From NCBI RefSeq assembly GCF_900217235.1, contig NZ_LT907975.1, positions 3,199,001-3,263,000 of the forward strand: a DNA stretch of 64,000 nt, given 5' to 3'. The translations under genes were made by a program, and so were the position numbers. Origin of the DNA: Pseudodesulfovibrio profundus. Lineage in GTDB: Bacteria; Desulfobacterota; Desulfovibrionia; Desulfovibrionales; Desulfovibrionaceae. This document shows positions 1-9,508 of the stretch, piece after piece. The notes beneath the pieces were generated by a model. It made no database searches. It saw only the letters and a program-made list of their open reading frames with translations, and was not told where the DNA came from. How positions within the stretch are numbered: the first letter of the stretch is position 1; every line of letters begins with the position of its first letter.

Positions 1-8
1 TGGTTCAT
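1..8 (-). CDS. Start of a gene running off the left edge (partial)
   Basis: An ATG on the minus strand at 8-6 is preceded by AAGGA with good spacing, so a leftward gene probably begins here. Only Met-Asn is visible and no function can be given. Positions 9-98, up to the hemerythrin stop, show nothing else. Confidence 0.35.
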
Positions 9-98
9 GGCGGTATCCTTTTGGTATGCGGAGTTACGCTACTTTAGGCGCTCAAACCGGGCAAGAGAGGGTGTATTGGGGCGGGTTTGACACCGAAA

Positions 99-500
99 TC
101 AGGCGTTCTGCTGCACGAACCGCCCGATTTTCGCATCGTCCTGCATGATGTGCGTCGATATCCACTCCTGGAGAAACGTGGAAGCTCCTTCCGGGGATAC
201 TTTTTCGCCTTTGCGAAGCATTTGCCACAACATGTTGACGCGGACCAGCAGTACGGCATGTTGAGCTGCGTGTTCTTTGAGTTGAGGATAATTGACCTCA
301 CTCATATACGCTTCTTCCTCTTTGAAGTGGTAATGCGTATACGCCTTGAGCCTGTCAAAGGTATGCTGCAATGCCTCTTCGCCCTTATCCTGCTCAATGG
401 CTTCGACCAGTTCTGCGGCGATGGCGAAAAGGGTTTTGTGCTGCTCGTCTATTATTGTCAAACCGATACAAACGTCGTCGGTCCATTTCATTGGAGGCAT
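99..500 (-). CDS. Bacteriohemerythrin
   Basis: A 133-residue single-domain hemerythrin, a cytoplasmic non-heme di-iron protein that binds O2 for delivery or detoxification in microaerobic and anaerobic bacteria. The iron ligands are visible in order: DEQH (His21), HYHFKEEE (His58, Glu62), HAAQH (His77, His81) and HIMQDD (His117, Asp122). The start at MPPMKW was chosen because it matches the usual family N-terminus; the frame stays open upstream to a TTG at 551, which lacks a good ribosome site. It lies 76 bases downstream of argB on the same strand, with a small hairpin (558-573) between them, so it may share argB's transcript. The family call is secure; the exact start is not. Confidence 0.9.
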   Translation of the reverse strand: MPPMKWTDDVCIGLTIIDEQHKTLFAIAAELVEAIEQDKGEEALQHTFDRLKAYTHYHFKEEEAYMSEVNYPQLKEHAAQHAVLLVRVNMLWQMLRKGEKVSPEGASTFLQEWISTHIMQDDAKIGRFVQQNA

Positions 501-576
501 ATTTTTACACCAGCTTATGAGGTTTACTTCACTCGGGCTGTGGCCCGTCAATCGATATCACTCGTGGGAGTGAGAC

Positions 577-1572
<996 letters not shown>

Positions 1573-1657
1573 TCAATATTGGGTGTTGTCTTACGTGTTC
1601 CGAATCGGTAACATTCCCCGCAGTTTGCCTTTTCAACCTCTTGTTCGGAGCCTGTCG

Positions 1658-2851
1658 ATGCAGATGCGATTCAACAGAATGGAATGGGCCGGATCAGTCG
1701 GCGATCTCGGTACGCTGCTGCCGCTGGCGTTCGCCCTGATCATGATCAATGGCCTGGCTCCGGGCGGATTGTTCCTGTCCATCGGGCTGCTCTACATCTT
1801 TGGCGGCCTGTATTATCGCGTCCCCATAGCGGTCCAGCCAATGAAAGTGGTGGCGGCTTATGCTGTCGCGCTGTCCCTTTCTGCTGAAGTCATTACTGCT
1901 TCCGGCATGCTTATGGCTGCGTTCCTGCTTTTGCTGGGCAGCACCGGACTGACGGATTTCGTGGCCCGAATCGTTCCGCGGGCTGTTGTCCGCGGTGTCC
2001 AGATGACCACCGGCGTGCTACTGCTCTCCAAAGGTGTTCAGATGGTCATCGGTAATGGGGATTTCCAGAAACTGCAGGGGAGCGTGGAGCCATTTCTTTC
2101 CTCGCAAAGCATTGGCCCTGTTCCCATGAGTCTGCTCATTGGCGTCGCCTTTGCCCTCGTGACCTTTCTTTTGCTCAACAATAAACGGTATCCTGCCGGA
2201 CTGGTTGTCGTGGTGCTGGGCGGCGTGGTCGGCGCACTTCTGGGGGCCGGGAATGAGTTGAAGCAGGTCACTCTCGGATTCCACCTGCCGGAGATTCTGC
2301 CGTTCGGCTTACCGACGTGGACCGATTTCTCCTATGCGCTCTTGGTGCTGGTGTTGCCACAAGTGCCCATGACCATGGGGAATGCCGTAATCGCCAATCG
2401 CGATCTCAGCTTTGAATATTTCGGTGATGAAAGTCGTCGGGTGACCGACAGGGCGTTATGCATGTCCATGGGGCTTGGGAATATCGCGTCTTTTTTGACA
2501 GGCGGCATGCCCCTGTGCCACGGCGCAGGCGGGCTGGCGGCGCATTACCGGTTTGGCGCCAGAACCAGCGGCTCGAACATGATCATTGGTGGCGCATTCA
2601 TCCTGCTGGCTGTCCTGCTGGGAGCGGGTTCCGTCAACGTGCTGCATCTGTTGCCCATGGGCGTTCTCGGCGTGCTCCTCTTTTTTTCCGGTTCACAATT
2701 GGCATTGACGATCATGGATGTGGATAACCGAACGGACCTGTTCATCATCGTGGTCATGCTCGGTATTGCACTGGCTTCCAATCTTGCCTGGGCCTTCGGG
2801 GTTGGAATCTGTCTTCATTACGCGTTTCGAATGGGACGATTGTCCATCTAG
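1658..2851 (+). CDS. MOT1-like molybdate (sulfate-type) transporter
   Basis: A polytopic inner-membrane protein of 397 residues with about ten hydrophobic segments. The N-terminal GDLGTLLPLAFAL and the later QVPMTMGNAVIA and MPLCHGAGGLAAHYRFGAR motifs are characteristic of the MOT1 branch of SulP-related molybdate transporters (PF16983-like). The start was placed at 1658, preceded by GGAG; the open frame extends back to 1418 but that part overlaps argB and is unlikely to be translated. It lies about 100 bases upstream of the molybdenum storage protein on the same strand, which supports molybdate as substrate. Family assignment is good; substrate is inferred from context. Confidence 0.8.
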   Translation: MQMRFNRMEWAGSVGDLGTLLPLAFALIMINGLAPGGLFLSIGLLYIFGGLYYRVPIAVQPMKVVAAYAVALSLSAEVITASGMLMAAFLLLLGSTGLTDFVARIVPRAVVRGVQMTTGVLLLSKGVQMVIGNGDFQKLQGSVEPFLSSQSIGPVPMSLLIGVAFALVTFLLLNNKRYPAGLVVVVLGGVVGALLGAGNELKQVTLGFHLPEILPFGLPTWTDFSYALLVLVLPQVPMTMGNAVIANRDLSFEYFGDESRRVTDRALCMSMGLGNIASFLTGGMPLCHGAGGLAAHYRFGARTSGSNMIIGGAFILLAVLLGAGSVNVLHLLPMGVLGVLLFFSGSQLALTIMDVDNRTDLFIIVVMLGIALASNLAWAFGVGICLHYAFRMGRLSI

Positions 2852-2953
2852 GAGTGCCAAAGGCAAAACTGTCGGCTGATCTTGTTTTTTTCGGGTGCAC
2901 AGGTACAATTGGCGTTCACCCCGATCCAAATTATACATATGAAGGAGAGACAC

Positions 2954-3805
2954 ATGGGTAAGTTGATCAAGGAAGACGATGATAAAGGACGTCTGCATAT
3001 TGATACGCCGCTGCTTGGCGAGTCACTGGTGGGCAAGAGCCTGCTGAAACGGACCGAAGCCGGTGAGTATTTTCGGATGCAGCCGGATGTCAATATTCTG
3101 AAAATCGGCGGGCAGTCCATCATGGACCGAGGCGCCAAGGCATTGTTCCCGATCCTTGATGAACTGGTCAAAGCCAAGGAAGAACACAAAATCCTTCTGA
3201 TGTGCGGCGGTGGAACCCGTGCCCGTCATGTCTATAACATCGGCATTGATCTGGGTATGCCGACAGGTGTGCTGTCCAAGCTGGGCGACAAGGTTTCGGC
3301 TCAGAATGCGGAAATGCTCTCCGTGCTGCTCGCCAAGCATGGCGGTGCCATGATCGGTCACGGTGCGCATCTTGAACAGCTTCATATGTACTGCCAGCAA
3401 GGCTACCTGCCCATCACCACCGGTATTCCCCCGTACGGATTCTTCGAGCATCCGGCTGAGCTCGGGTCTATTCCTCCGCACCGTACGGATTCAGGCGCCT
3501 GTCTCCTGGCAGAGAATATCGGTGCCAAATCCCTCATCTACCTCAAAGATGAAAAGGGCATGTACGAGAATGACCCCAAGAAGGCCAAGAACAGGGATGC
3601 GCTCAAGTTCTACGACAAGATTCACGTTGATGAATTGATTGAAATGGACCTGGAAGATCTCATTGTCGAGCGTCCGGTTTTGACCTTCCTGAAGAACGCC
3701 AAGACCCTCAAGTCATTCCAGATCATTGATGTGCTGCGTCACCCCGAGCATATCCACGCGGCATTGGCCGGTGAACATGTGGGTACCATTGTATACAAGG
3801 ATTAG
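2954..3805 (+). CDS. Molybdenum storage protein subunit (MosA/MosB family)
   Basis: A 283-residue amino-acid-kinase-fold protein. Features shared with the Azotobacter Mo storage subunits are ILKIGGQSIMDRG near residue 50, GGGTRARHVYNIG, GIPPYGFFEHP, IPPHRTDSGA, and the closing ALAGEHVGTI. In that family alpha and beta subunits form an (alpha-beta)3 cage that stores polyoxomolybdate with ATP. Only one subunit gene is present here, so a homo-oligomer or a distant partner is implied. AAGGAGA sits five bases before the chosen ATG; an ATG at 2939 lies inside that ribosome site and was passed over. It is probably co-transcribed with the transporter and followed by a strong terminator. Confidence 0.88.
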   Translation: MGKLIKEDDDKGRLHIDTPLLGESLVGKSLLKRTEAGEYFRMQPDVNILKIGGQSIMDRGAKALFPILDELVKAKEEHKILLMCGGGTRARHVYNIGIDLGMPTGVLSKLGDKVSAQNAEMLSVLLAKHGGAMIGHGAHLEQLHMYCQQGYLPITTGIPPYGFFEHPAELGSIPPHRTDSGACLLAENIGAKSLIYLKDEKGMYENDPKKAKNRDALKFYDKIHVDELIEMDLEDLIVERPVLTFLKNAKTLKSFQIIDVLRHPEHIHAALAGEHVGTIVYKD

Positions 3806-3873
3806 CGGGAACTGTGGGGCATGGAGGAACAGGCTGCGTAAACCTCTTCCCATTTTGAATTGACGATACAAAT

Positions 3874-3910
3874 AAAAAGGCCGGAACATCGATGCTCCGG
3901 CCTTTTTTCG
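3874..3910. terminator. Bidirectional rho-independent terminator
   Basis: A 9-bp stem (AAGGCCGGA/TCCGGCCTT) encloses a self-complementary loop, with an A-run before and a T-run after. It lies between the converging Mo storage gene and the small gene at 3918, and can serve both. Confidence 0.85.
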
Positions 3911-3917
3911 TGCACGG

Positions 3918-4115
3918 TTACTTGTGCTTTCCTTCCTTGTCTCGCTCGAGATACACCACTTCGGCTCCCAGTTCGGAAGCGATCTGATCGAGTTCGCACT
4001 TGCGAATACGCTTGGCGTACAGCTTGAGGTCGCCGCCATAAACGCCGACAACGCGGAAACGAGGCAGCTTCTGGCCTTCAGAAGCACGGGTTCTTTCTCT
4101 GACAAATATTTTCAT
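3918..4115 (-). CDS. Small basic conserved-looking protein (65 aa)
   Basis: A 65-residue basic protein beginning MKIFVRERTR and ending in ERDKEGKHK, with an evident alternating strand/helix pattern (FRVVGVYGGDLKLYAKRI, then ELDQIASELGAEVVYLE). A near-perfect AAGGAGG precedes the ATG by six bases, which is strong support for translation. It is divergent from the PadR regulator, sharing a 94-base promoter region, and may be its target. I do not recognise a characterised family and give no function. Confidence 0.75.
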   Translation of the reverse strand: MKIFVRERTRASEGQKLPRFRVVGVYGGDLKLYAKRIRKCELDQIASELGAEVVYLERDKEGKHK

Positions 4116-4163
4116 GTCTTCCTCCTTGTAGGGGTGCGCATGGGCCTTGTTTGATCTGATAAA

Positions 4164-4188
4164 AACATATATCCTCAAAGAACATATA
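4164..4188 (+). promoter_or_regulatory. Direct repeat in the divergent promoter of the PadR gene
   Basis: AACATATA occurs at 4164-4171 and again at 4181-4188, 17 bases apart, in an AT-rich patch between two divergent genes. The spacing places the copies on one face of the helix roughly one and a half turns apart, compatible with a repressor site or promoter elements. Inference from position only. Confidence 0.35.
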
Positions 4189-4209
4189 GTCAACAAGGAA
4201 CTAGTTATA

Positions 4210-4554
4210 ATGTCCAAAAAAGTGGGCGGCGGTAAGCCGCAACGATACATACAGCCATCGCTTTTGATGGCGCTAACTGCCGGTCCTTCCTATGGATACC
4301 AGCTCATTCAGACCATTGGTGAATACGGTTTTTTGCGGGGCGATGCCCCTCCCGGGATGATCTACAGGCACCTCCGTCAAATGGATGAAGAGGGGCTGGT
4401 GGAATCGAAGTGGGATTCTGAAGGCGATGGACCGGCCAAGCGCGTCTATGCCATCACTCCAGAGGGCGCGGAAGTACTGGAAGCCTGGGTGCTCCACATG
4501 GAGCGGCAACGCGATGTGCTGGACGATTTTATCAGGAAGTATAAGGGCGCGTAG
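4210..4554 (+). CDS. PadR-family transcriptional regulator
   Basis: A 114-residue winged-helix DNA-binding protein. The PadR pattern is clear: LLMALTAGPSYGYQLIQTI (helices 1-2), then GMIYRHLRQMDEEGLVES (recognition helix), then the wing KRVYAITPEGAEVLEAW and a C-terminal dimerisation helix. The ATG at 4210 was chosen because AAGGA precedes it and the PadR domain starts just after; the open frame continues upstream to 4147. The last 23 bases overlap the convergent TiaS-like gene. Its ligand is unknown; the divergent 65-aa gene is the nearest candidate target. Confidence 0.85.
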   Translation: MSKKVGGGKPQRYIQPSLLMALTAGPSYGYQLIQTIGEYGFLRGDAPPGMIYRHLRQMDEEGLVESKWDSEGDGPAKRVYAITPEGAEVLEAWVLHMERQRDVLDDFIRKYKGA

Positions 4555-5305
4555 TTGTGGCGTCGACCTTCATGCCGGGCTGCAGCTTCTTGTCTTTTTT
4601 GCGCTTGGTATGAGCCGGTTCCCATACGGATTGTTCGAGCATCTTGACCTGCAGTACTGGCTGCCCACCCCATAAGGACGGTCTGATCCAGTCACCTTTG
4701 ACGATGCGGTCGGACGGAAGCGGAACCAGCGGGTCTCTGTCAACGGAAACGACACGGATGCCGGTTTCTTCCAGGTCGGCAACGCGCAGATCACGGCCAA
4801 GGCTCCGAAGGCGTTTGAACTCGATGAACCGGCCGCACCATCCATACTTGGTCAGCCCCACAGCCGCTGCAGCACCGATGATTCCGTCATTGGTGCCGCC
4901 CAATCCTTCAAGAAAAATGGAACTGGTCGCTGTGATGGCGTCCTGCTGTGTCTTGGTCATGCCGGTCACGGCCTGGCCGTATTCAATCATGCCACTGGTG
5001 ATTTGTGATTCTTCTGCAACGCAGAGGCCCGGATCGCTGCCTAGAGCACAGTGAGCAAGGATGTGTTCCCGTGCATGATCTTTCAGCCATGCAAGAGTGG
5101 AGTCGTCGGCAATCTCAACAATGGCACATGCCGAACTATTGTTGGATGTGAACGGGATATCCGAGAAACGCGGCAACTGATGACGCACCACACCGATGGG
5201 GGTGCATGTTTGCGGCAGGCCGTACATGAACTCCCGTACCAGTCTGCCTGTGCCCATGGGAGCGTCTTTGTCGTCGGTGTCGTCAAATCCGATATATGTG
5301 CGCAC
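4532..5305 (-). CDS. TiaS-like N-terminal domain protein, function unknown
   Basis: A 257-residue protein opening with YIGFDDTDDKDAPMGTGRL, the same DDTD signature that starts archaeal TiaS (tRNA-Ile2 agmatinylcytidine synthetase). Archaeal TiaS is about 400 residues with OB-fold and zinc-ribbon modules after this domain; these are absent, so the tRNA-modifying role should not be assumed. A Gly-rich stretch, LEGLGGTNDGIIGAAAAVGL, lies in the second half and is compatible with a nucleotide-binding loop. The GTG start is preceded by AGGAG. It ends convergent to and overlapping the PadR gene. Domain relationship moderately sure, activity unknown. Confidence 0.6.
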   Translation of the reverse strand: MRTYIGFDDTDDKDAPMGTGRLVREFMYGLPQTCTPIGVVRHQLPRFSDIPFTSNNSSACAIVEIADDSTLAWLKDHAREHILAHCALGSDPGLCVAEESQITSGMIEYGQAVTGMTKTQQDAITATSSIFLEGLGGTNDGIIGAAAAVGLTKYGWCGRFIEFKRLRSLGRDLRVADLEETGIRVVSVDRDPLVPLPSDRIVKGDWIRPSLWGGQPVLQVKMLEQSVWEPAHTKRKKDKKLQPGMKVDATTTRPYTS

Positions 5306-5407
5306 GCGAATCTCCTGTGCTGATTATTTCCTGCACAATCCGCGCTTACTGCATGAAAGGCAATTGCCCGTCACTTGCTGATGAAACCGCACCTGCCGTG
5401 GCAGTGC

Positions 5408-5551
5408 TTATGCCAGTACCAAGCGGTACAGCACACGTTCATAGCAGTGCGTTACTGCGTGGGCGGGCTTGTGGGCCATACCCATGGAGCGCAACCGGCA
5501 ATAGACATGCAACGGATTTAAGGTGTGTTGAAGATGGGATCGTAAACTCAT
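5408..5551 (-). CDS. Small basic protein (47 aa)
   Basis: A 47-codon reading frame in the gap between the MFS and TiaS-like genes, starting ATG-AGT with GGAAGG about five bases upstream. The product begins MSLRSHLQHTLNPLHVYCRL and ends YERVLYRLVLA; it is basic, with two Cys and several His. The composition and the ribosome site make it more likely real than chance. No family recognised with confidence. It would be co-transcribed with the TiaS-like gene about 100 bases downstream. Confidence 0.5.
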   Translation of the reverse strand: MSLRSHLQHTLNPLHVYCRLRSMGMAHKPAHAVTHCYERVLYRLVLA

Positions 5552-5600
5552 GACAACCTTCCCTGGTTACCTTTCTTATCGTCAGATGTTGTCCTGAGCG

Positions 5601-6797
5601 TTAGGGCGTATCCGTATTACGGATGACCAGAAGAGCCAGCAGCAGAATGGCAACGGCACAGAGCAGGCCGGTGATGAAGATCGCCTGCATGCCGAAAAGA
5701 CCATAGATGCCGCCCATGAAAATCGGGGCCAGTGTCTGCGCCAGTCGCAGCAGGAAACCGTTGGCTGCCATGAACGCCCCGCGTTGTTCCATGGGGGCGA
5801 GGGAGGATATCATTGTCATGACCGTCGGGATGTTCAGCCCCTGAGCCAGACCAAAGCAGATGACAGGTGGAATCACATGCCAGATGCCGGGGGCCATGGG
5901 CATGAGCACCATGGAAAATCCGTACAGGATGGCGGCCGCAATCAGCAGTGGTCGCTGGCCGAAGGAGCTTGAAAGGCGGCCCAACTGAAAGGAGGCAAGC
6001 CCGGAGAAGCCCGAGGAAATGAGGAAAACCAGACCGATGGAAGCCGGGTTCGCATCGAAGCGCGTATCGAGCAGGATAGGCAGATAGGTGACAATGGGAC
6101 CATACAGGATGATGAAGGTCACCAGTGTCGTGGCGAACAGGCTGAGTGCCTGTTTCGTCTTCATCCGGGTCAAGGCTTCGCTGAAATATTCTTTGAGACT
6201 ACTGTTATTGCTTGGTTCCGGGCTGTCGAGCCGCGTGGAAATGGCCAGCCCGAGGGGGATTGCCAGCAATGGTAGGAGAAATGGCCACTTCCAGCCGATC
6301 AAGGCAAGTACGCCACCGACGGCAGGAAACGCTGCCGTACCGATGGACAGAACGCTGGCGTTGTAGCCCATGGCCTGCCCGCGCTCTTTGCCCTCGTACA
6401 GATCGCCGATGATGGTTGCGTAGATGACGCCCAGTGGTCCTGCGCCCACGCCTTGCAAAAATCGCAGAACCAGAAGTTGCTCGAATGACTGGGCAAAAAA
6501 ACAGGCAAAGCCGAACCCGCCGAAGACGAACAGGGAAGGTACGAGGATGACCTTGCGGCCGATGCGGTCAGCCAGTACCCCGACCAGCGGCGACAAGAGG
6601 ACGCCTGGCAGGGTGAAAATGGAGATGACCAGTCCGATCTGTACAGGCGTTATGTCCAGCTCCTGCATGATGTCGGGCAGGGCCGGGATGATGGACGAAA
6701 CCCCGAGGATTGCCATCAGCGTGACGCCGAAGATCAGTTGGAGATTCGTATCGAGATAGACGCGTCGCAAATTGTATCCGTTAGATGGCAGCGTCAA
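5601..6797 (-). CDS. Major facilitator superfamily efflux transporter
   Basis: A 12-helix MFS protein (398 aa) of the drug:H+ antiporter type. The loop 2-3 signature GVLADRIGRKVILV and the motif RFLQGVGAGPLGVIYATI (motif C-like region of 12-TM exporters) are visible, and a second half-repeat begins about residue 210. The frame begins with TTG at 6797, inside the end of proB; no good ribosome site is seen there, and a TTG nine codons later is an alternative, so the start is uncertain. It directly follows proB and may be read through from that operon. Substrate unknown. Confidence 0.8.
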   Translation of the reverse strand: MTLPSNGYNLRRVYLDTNLQLIFGVTLMAILGVSSIIPALPDIMQELDITPVQIGLVISIFTLPGVLLSPLVGVLADRIGRKVILVPSLFVFGGFGFACFFAQSFEQLLVLRFLQGVGAGPLGVIYATIIGDLYEGKERGQAMGYNASVLSIGTAAFPAVGGVLALIGWKWPFLLPLLAIPLGLAISTRLDSPEPSNNSSLKEYFSEALTRMKTKQALSLFATTLVTFIILYGPIVTYLPILLDTRFDANPASIGLVFLISSGFSGLASFQLGRLSSSFGQRPLLIAAAILYGFSMVLMPMAPGIWHVIPPVICFGLAQGLNIPTVMTMISSLAPMEQRGAFMAANGFLLRLAQTLAPIFMGGIYGLFGMQAIFITGLLCAVAILLLALLVIRNTDTP

Positions 6798-7953
6798 GAA
6801 GCATGTTGTCGCGGTGAACAGCTTCGTCCGGAATGTCGGCGCCGAAGATCAGTTCAATTTCATCGGTCCGTTTGCCTTTCATCTGTTCCAATTCGCTCGA
6901 AGAGAAGTTGGACATGCCAACGCCCAGTTCATCGCCGTCCAGCGTCTTGATGAAAACCAAAGCTTCGCGGTCAAAGCAGCCTCGAATGTCGCTGATGCCG
7001 ATGGGCAGCAGTGATTTACCATTGGTCAGCAGTGCTCTGGCAGCCCCTTTGTCGATGAGTATCGAACCGCAAGGGTCGTCGTGATAGGCCAGCCAGAACT
7101 TCTTGCTCGAAACCGTCTTGCACTCGGGCAGAACCAGGGTCCCGCCACCGCAGGTGCCTTCCAGCGCAGCAACAAGATCAAATGGCCCTTTGCCGGAAAC
7201 AATCAGGGTGGGCACACCCAACTGGGCTGCTCGTCGAGCGGCGCGGAGCTTGGAATACATGCCGCCGGTTCCCACGTTGGTCTTGCCGTCGCACATGGCT
7301 TCAATGTCCATGCAGGCGATGTTTTCGATGACGGGGATGGGCTTTGCGTCGGGATTGGTATCGGGATTGCGGTCATAAACGCCATCGGCACTGGTCAGGT
7401 TCACGAACAGGTCTGCACCGACCAGCCCGAGGCACATGGCACCGAGGGTATCGTTATCGCCGAACTCCAGCTCGCGGGTCGAGACAGTGTCGTTTTCATT
7501 GACGATGGGAATGGCTCCCCACTCAAGAAGGCGCTCCATGGTGTTGCGAGCGTTGAGAAACCGGCTCCTGCGCTTGAGCCCGCTTCGGGTGAGCAGAACC
7601 TGTGCAGTTGCCTTGTCGTACCGGGCGAATGCTTCGTCGTAGTCATGCATGAGGCGTCCCTGACCTATGGCAGAGGCGGCCTGGCGTGATGCCATGTCGT
7701 TGTATTCACGACTGCAGTTTTTCATGCGTTCGCAGATACGCTGCCGACCTGCAGCAACGGCACCGGATGAAACCAGCACGACTTCCATGTTCCGATTGCT
7801 CAAGATGGCGATCTGGGCGGCAAGCCGTTCAATGGCATGGGGATCTATACCTTCAGGAGTGGTCAGGACGGCACTGCCGACTTTGATGACCACACGCCGA
7901 ACGTTTTCCAGCAGATTTTCGCGATTGATGTCGGTTCTCGTCATGGAGGGCAC
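6781..7953 (-). CDS. proB: Glutamate 5-kinase
   Basis: ATP-dependent glutamate 5-kinase (390 aa), the first committed step of proline synthesis. The amino-acid kinase domain covers about residues 18-265 (VVIKVGSAVL loop; VSSGAVAAG; IVNENDTVSTRELEFGDND; VGTGGMYSKLRAA) and a C-terminal PUA domain about 285-370 (GSILIDKGAARALLTNGKSLL). This two-domain form is usual and is proline-inhibited in relatives. The frame starts at GTG 7953; an ATG three codons later is equally possible. It lies downstream of obg in the common order rplU-rpmA-obg-proB. No proA is adjacent. Confidence 0.95.
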   Translation of the reverse strand: MPSMTRTDINRENLLENVRRVVIKVGSAVLTTPEGIDPHAIERLAAQIAILSNRNMEVVLVSSGAVAAGRQRICERMKNCSREYNDMASRQAASAIGQGRLMHDYDEAFARYDKATAQVLLTRSGLKRRSRFLNARNTMERLLEWGAIPIVNENDTVSTRELEFGDNDTLGAMCLGLVGADLFVNLTSADGVYDRNPDTNPDAKPIPVIENIACMDIEAMCDGKTNVGTGGMYSKLRAARRAAQLGVPTLIVSGKGPFDLVAALEGTCGGGTLVLPECKTVSSKKFWLAYHDDPCGSILIDKGAARALLTNGKSLLPIGISDIRGCFDREALVFIKTLDGDELGVGMSNFSSSELEQMKGKRTDEIELIFGADIPDEAVHRDNMLLDAAI

Positions 7954-8040
7954 CGTACAGCATCCCCGTGCGGGGTGGCAAGAAATGACTTGGGGTCAAA
8001 ACCCCATTGAAAATCGGAGGCCGGTGACTGCTAACGAGTG

Positions 8041-9090
8041 CTAGTCAGAGGTCTCTGCCTCTTCCTTTTTGTTCAGCCGGTCAAGCTGGCGCCACATTTC
8101 GTCCATCAATGCTTCAATACCGTCGCCGTTCAGCGCGGAGATGAAAAAGACGGTTTCACCTGTGGCTTCGACCGTAGCTTTGAGCTCGGCCAGTTCGTCT
8201 TCACTCAGCGTGTCGATCTTGTTGATGACCTTGATCTGCGTCTTGTCACCCAGTTCCGGGCTGTACTGGCACAGTTCCTGGGTCAACATCTCGTAGCCGT
8301 CCAACGGATCTTCACGGTTGAGGTCTTCAACAGCGAGAATGTGGACGAGAAAACGGGTCCGTTCAACATGTTTGAGGAAGGTGATGCCGAGACCGCGGCC
8401 TTCGTGCGCACCTTCGATGAGGCCGGGAATATCCGCAATGACCATGCGGTTGAATTCCTCGTTTTCGATGACTCCGAGATTCGGTACCAGCGTGGTGAAG
8501 TGATATGCCGCGATCTTGGGACGAGCCGCGGATACCTTGGATATGAAGGTCGACTTGCCAGCGCTGGGTAAACCAAGCAGACCGACATCGGCCAGGATCT
8601 TCAGCTCCAGTCGAATGCGACGTTCCTCACCCGGAAAGCCTTGTTCGGCATAGCGGGGAGTCCGGTTGGTGGACGACTTGAAGTGCAGGTTGCCGCGTCC
8701 GCCGCGTCCACCTTCACAAATGACGATCTCTTCGCCGTCCGAAACCAGATCGGCAATGAGTTCTTCGCTGGTTGTGCCGTCCTTATGCTCTGTCACCTCA
8801 TAAACGAGGGTGCCGACGGGGAGGTCGACATACAAAGGATCAGCAGCCTTGCCGTAGCGGTCGCGTCCCATGCCTCCTTCACCGTTTCTGGCGAAGTAGT
8901 GGCGATGCAGGCGGAAATCGTACAGGGTCATCAGACGGTTTGTGCCACGAAAAATCACATCGCCGCCTTTACCCCCGTCGCCGCCATCAGGGCCGCCTTT
9001 GGGGACGTTGGCCTCGCGTCGCAGACTTGCGCAGCCGTTGCCGCCTTTGCCTGAACGTACAGTGATTATCGCTTCATCAACGAATCGCAT
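8041..9090 (-). CDS. obgE: Obg/CgtA GTPase
   Basis: Ribosome-associated GTPase of the Obg family (349 aa), acting in large-subunit assembly and growth control. The N-terminal glycine-rich Obg fold is about residues 1-158 (VRSGKGGNGCASLRRE; GPDGGDGGKGGDVI), and the G domain about 160-335 contains GLPSAGKST (G1), TTLVPNLG (G2), DIPGLIEGA (G3) and NKID (G4). The basic/acidic tail ends EAETSD. Start ATG with a moderate ribosome site. It follows rpmA after a likely terminator, so it may have its own promoter or depend on read-through. Confidence 0.96.
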   Translation of the reverse strand: MRFVDEAIITVRSGKGGNGCASLRREANVPKGGPDGGDGGKGGDVIFRGTNRLMTLYDFRLHRHYFARNGEGGMGRDRYGKAADPLYVDLPVGTLVYEVTEHKDGTTSEELIADLVSDGEEIVICEGGRGGRGNLHFKSSTNRTPRYAEQGFPGEERRIRLELKILADVGLLGLPSAGKSTFISKVSAARPKIAAYHFTTLVPNLGVIENEEFNRMVIADIPGLIEGAHEGRGLGITFLKHVERTRFLVHILAVEDLNREDPLDGYEMLTQELCQYSPELGDKTQIKVINKIDTLSEDELAELKATVEATGETVFFISALNGDGIEALMDEMWRQLDRLNKKEEAETSD

Positions 9091-9158
9091 GATGTCCTCT
9101 TTCCGCTAATAGTGGTGTTATATAACACGTTTTCCGAAACCATATTCGAACACAAATA

Positions 9159-9194
9159 GGGCAGGAGCCGCTAGCGGTCTAGCGCCCCCTGCCC
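9159..9194 (-). terminator. Likely terminator after rpmA
   Basis: GGGCAGG (9159-9165) pairs with CCTGCCC (9188-9194), with an inner CCGCTAGCGG hairpin; the minus-strand 3' side continues TATTTGTG. The U-run is weak, so it may attenuate rather than end transcription into obg. Confidence 0.6.
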
Positions 9195-9218
9195 GGAGAA
9201 AATGCTTGCGTTCGAAGC

Positions 9219-9488
9219 CTAGGCTTCGGCGGGAAGTACGTGCACACGGGTCTTGACGACCTTGTTGCGGCTGTACTTCTCAAATTTGACGACGCCGTCA
9301 CGCAGAGCGAACAAGGTGTAATCCCTGCCGGTACCGACGCCTTCTCCAGCGTGGAATGTGGAGCCAACCTGGCGAACAAGAATGTTGCCAGCCAGAACTT
9401 CCTGACCACCGTAGCGCTTCACGCCACGTCTTTGACCTATACTGTCGCGACCGTTTCTGGAACTACCGCCAGCTTTTTTATGAGCCAT
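9219..9488 (-). CDS. rpmA: 50S ribosomal protein L27
   Basis: Ribosomal protein bL27 (89 aa), whose N-terminal tail reaches the peptidyl-transferase centre. The start [16 protein letters not shown] and the core [19 protein letters not shown] are diagnostic. There is no N-terminal cleavage extension of the Firmicutes type. A GGAGG ribosome site precedes the ATG. It lies 20 bases after rplU and is certainly co-transcribed with it. Confidence 0.98.
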   Translation of the reverse strand: MAHKKAGGSSRNGRDSIGQRRGVKRYGGQEVLAGNILVRQVGSTFHAGEGVGTGRDYTLFALRDGVVKFEKYSRNKVVKTRVHVLPAEA

Positions 9489-9508
9489 GTTATCCTCCCT
9501 TCAGGCAG

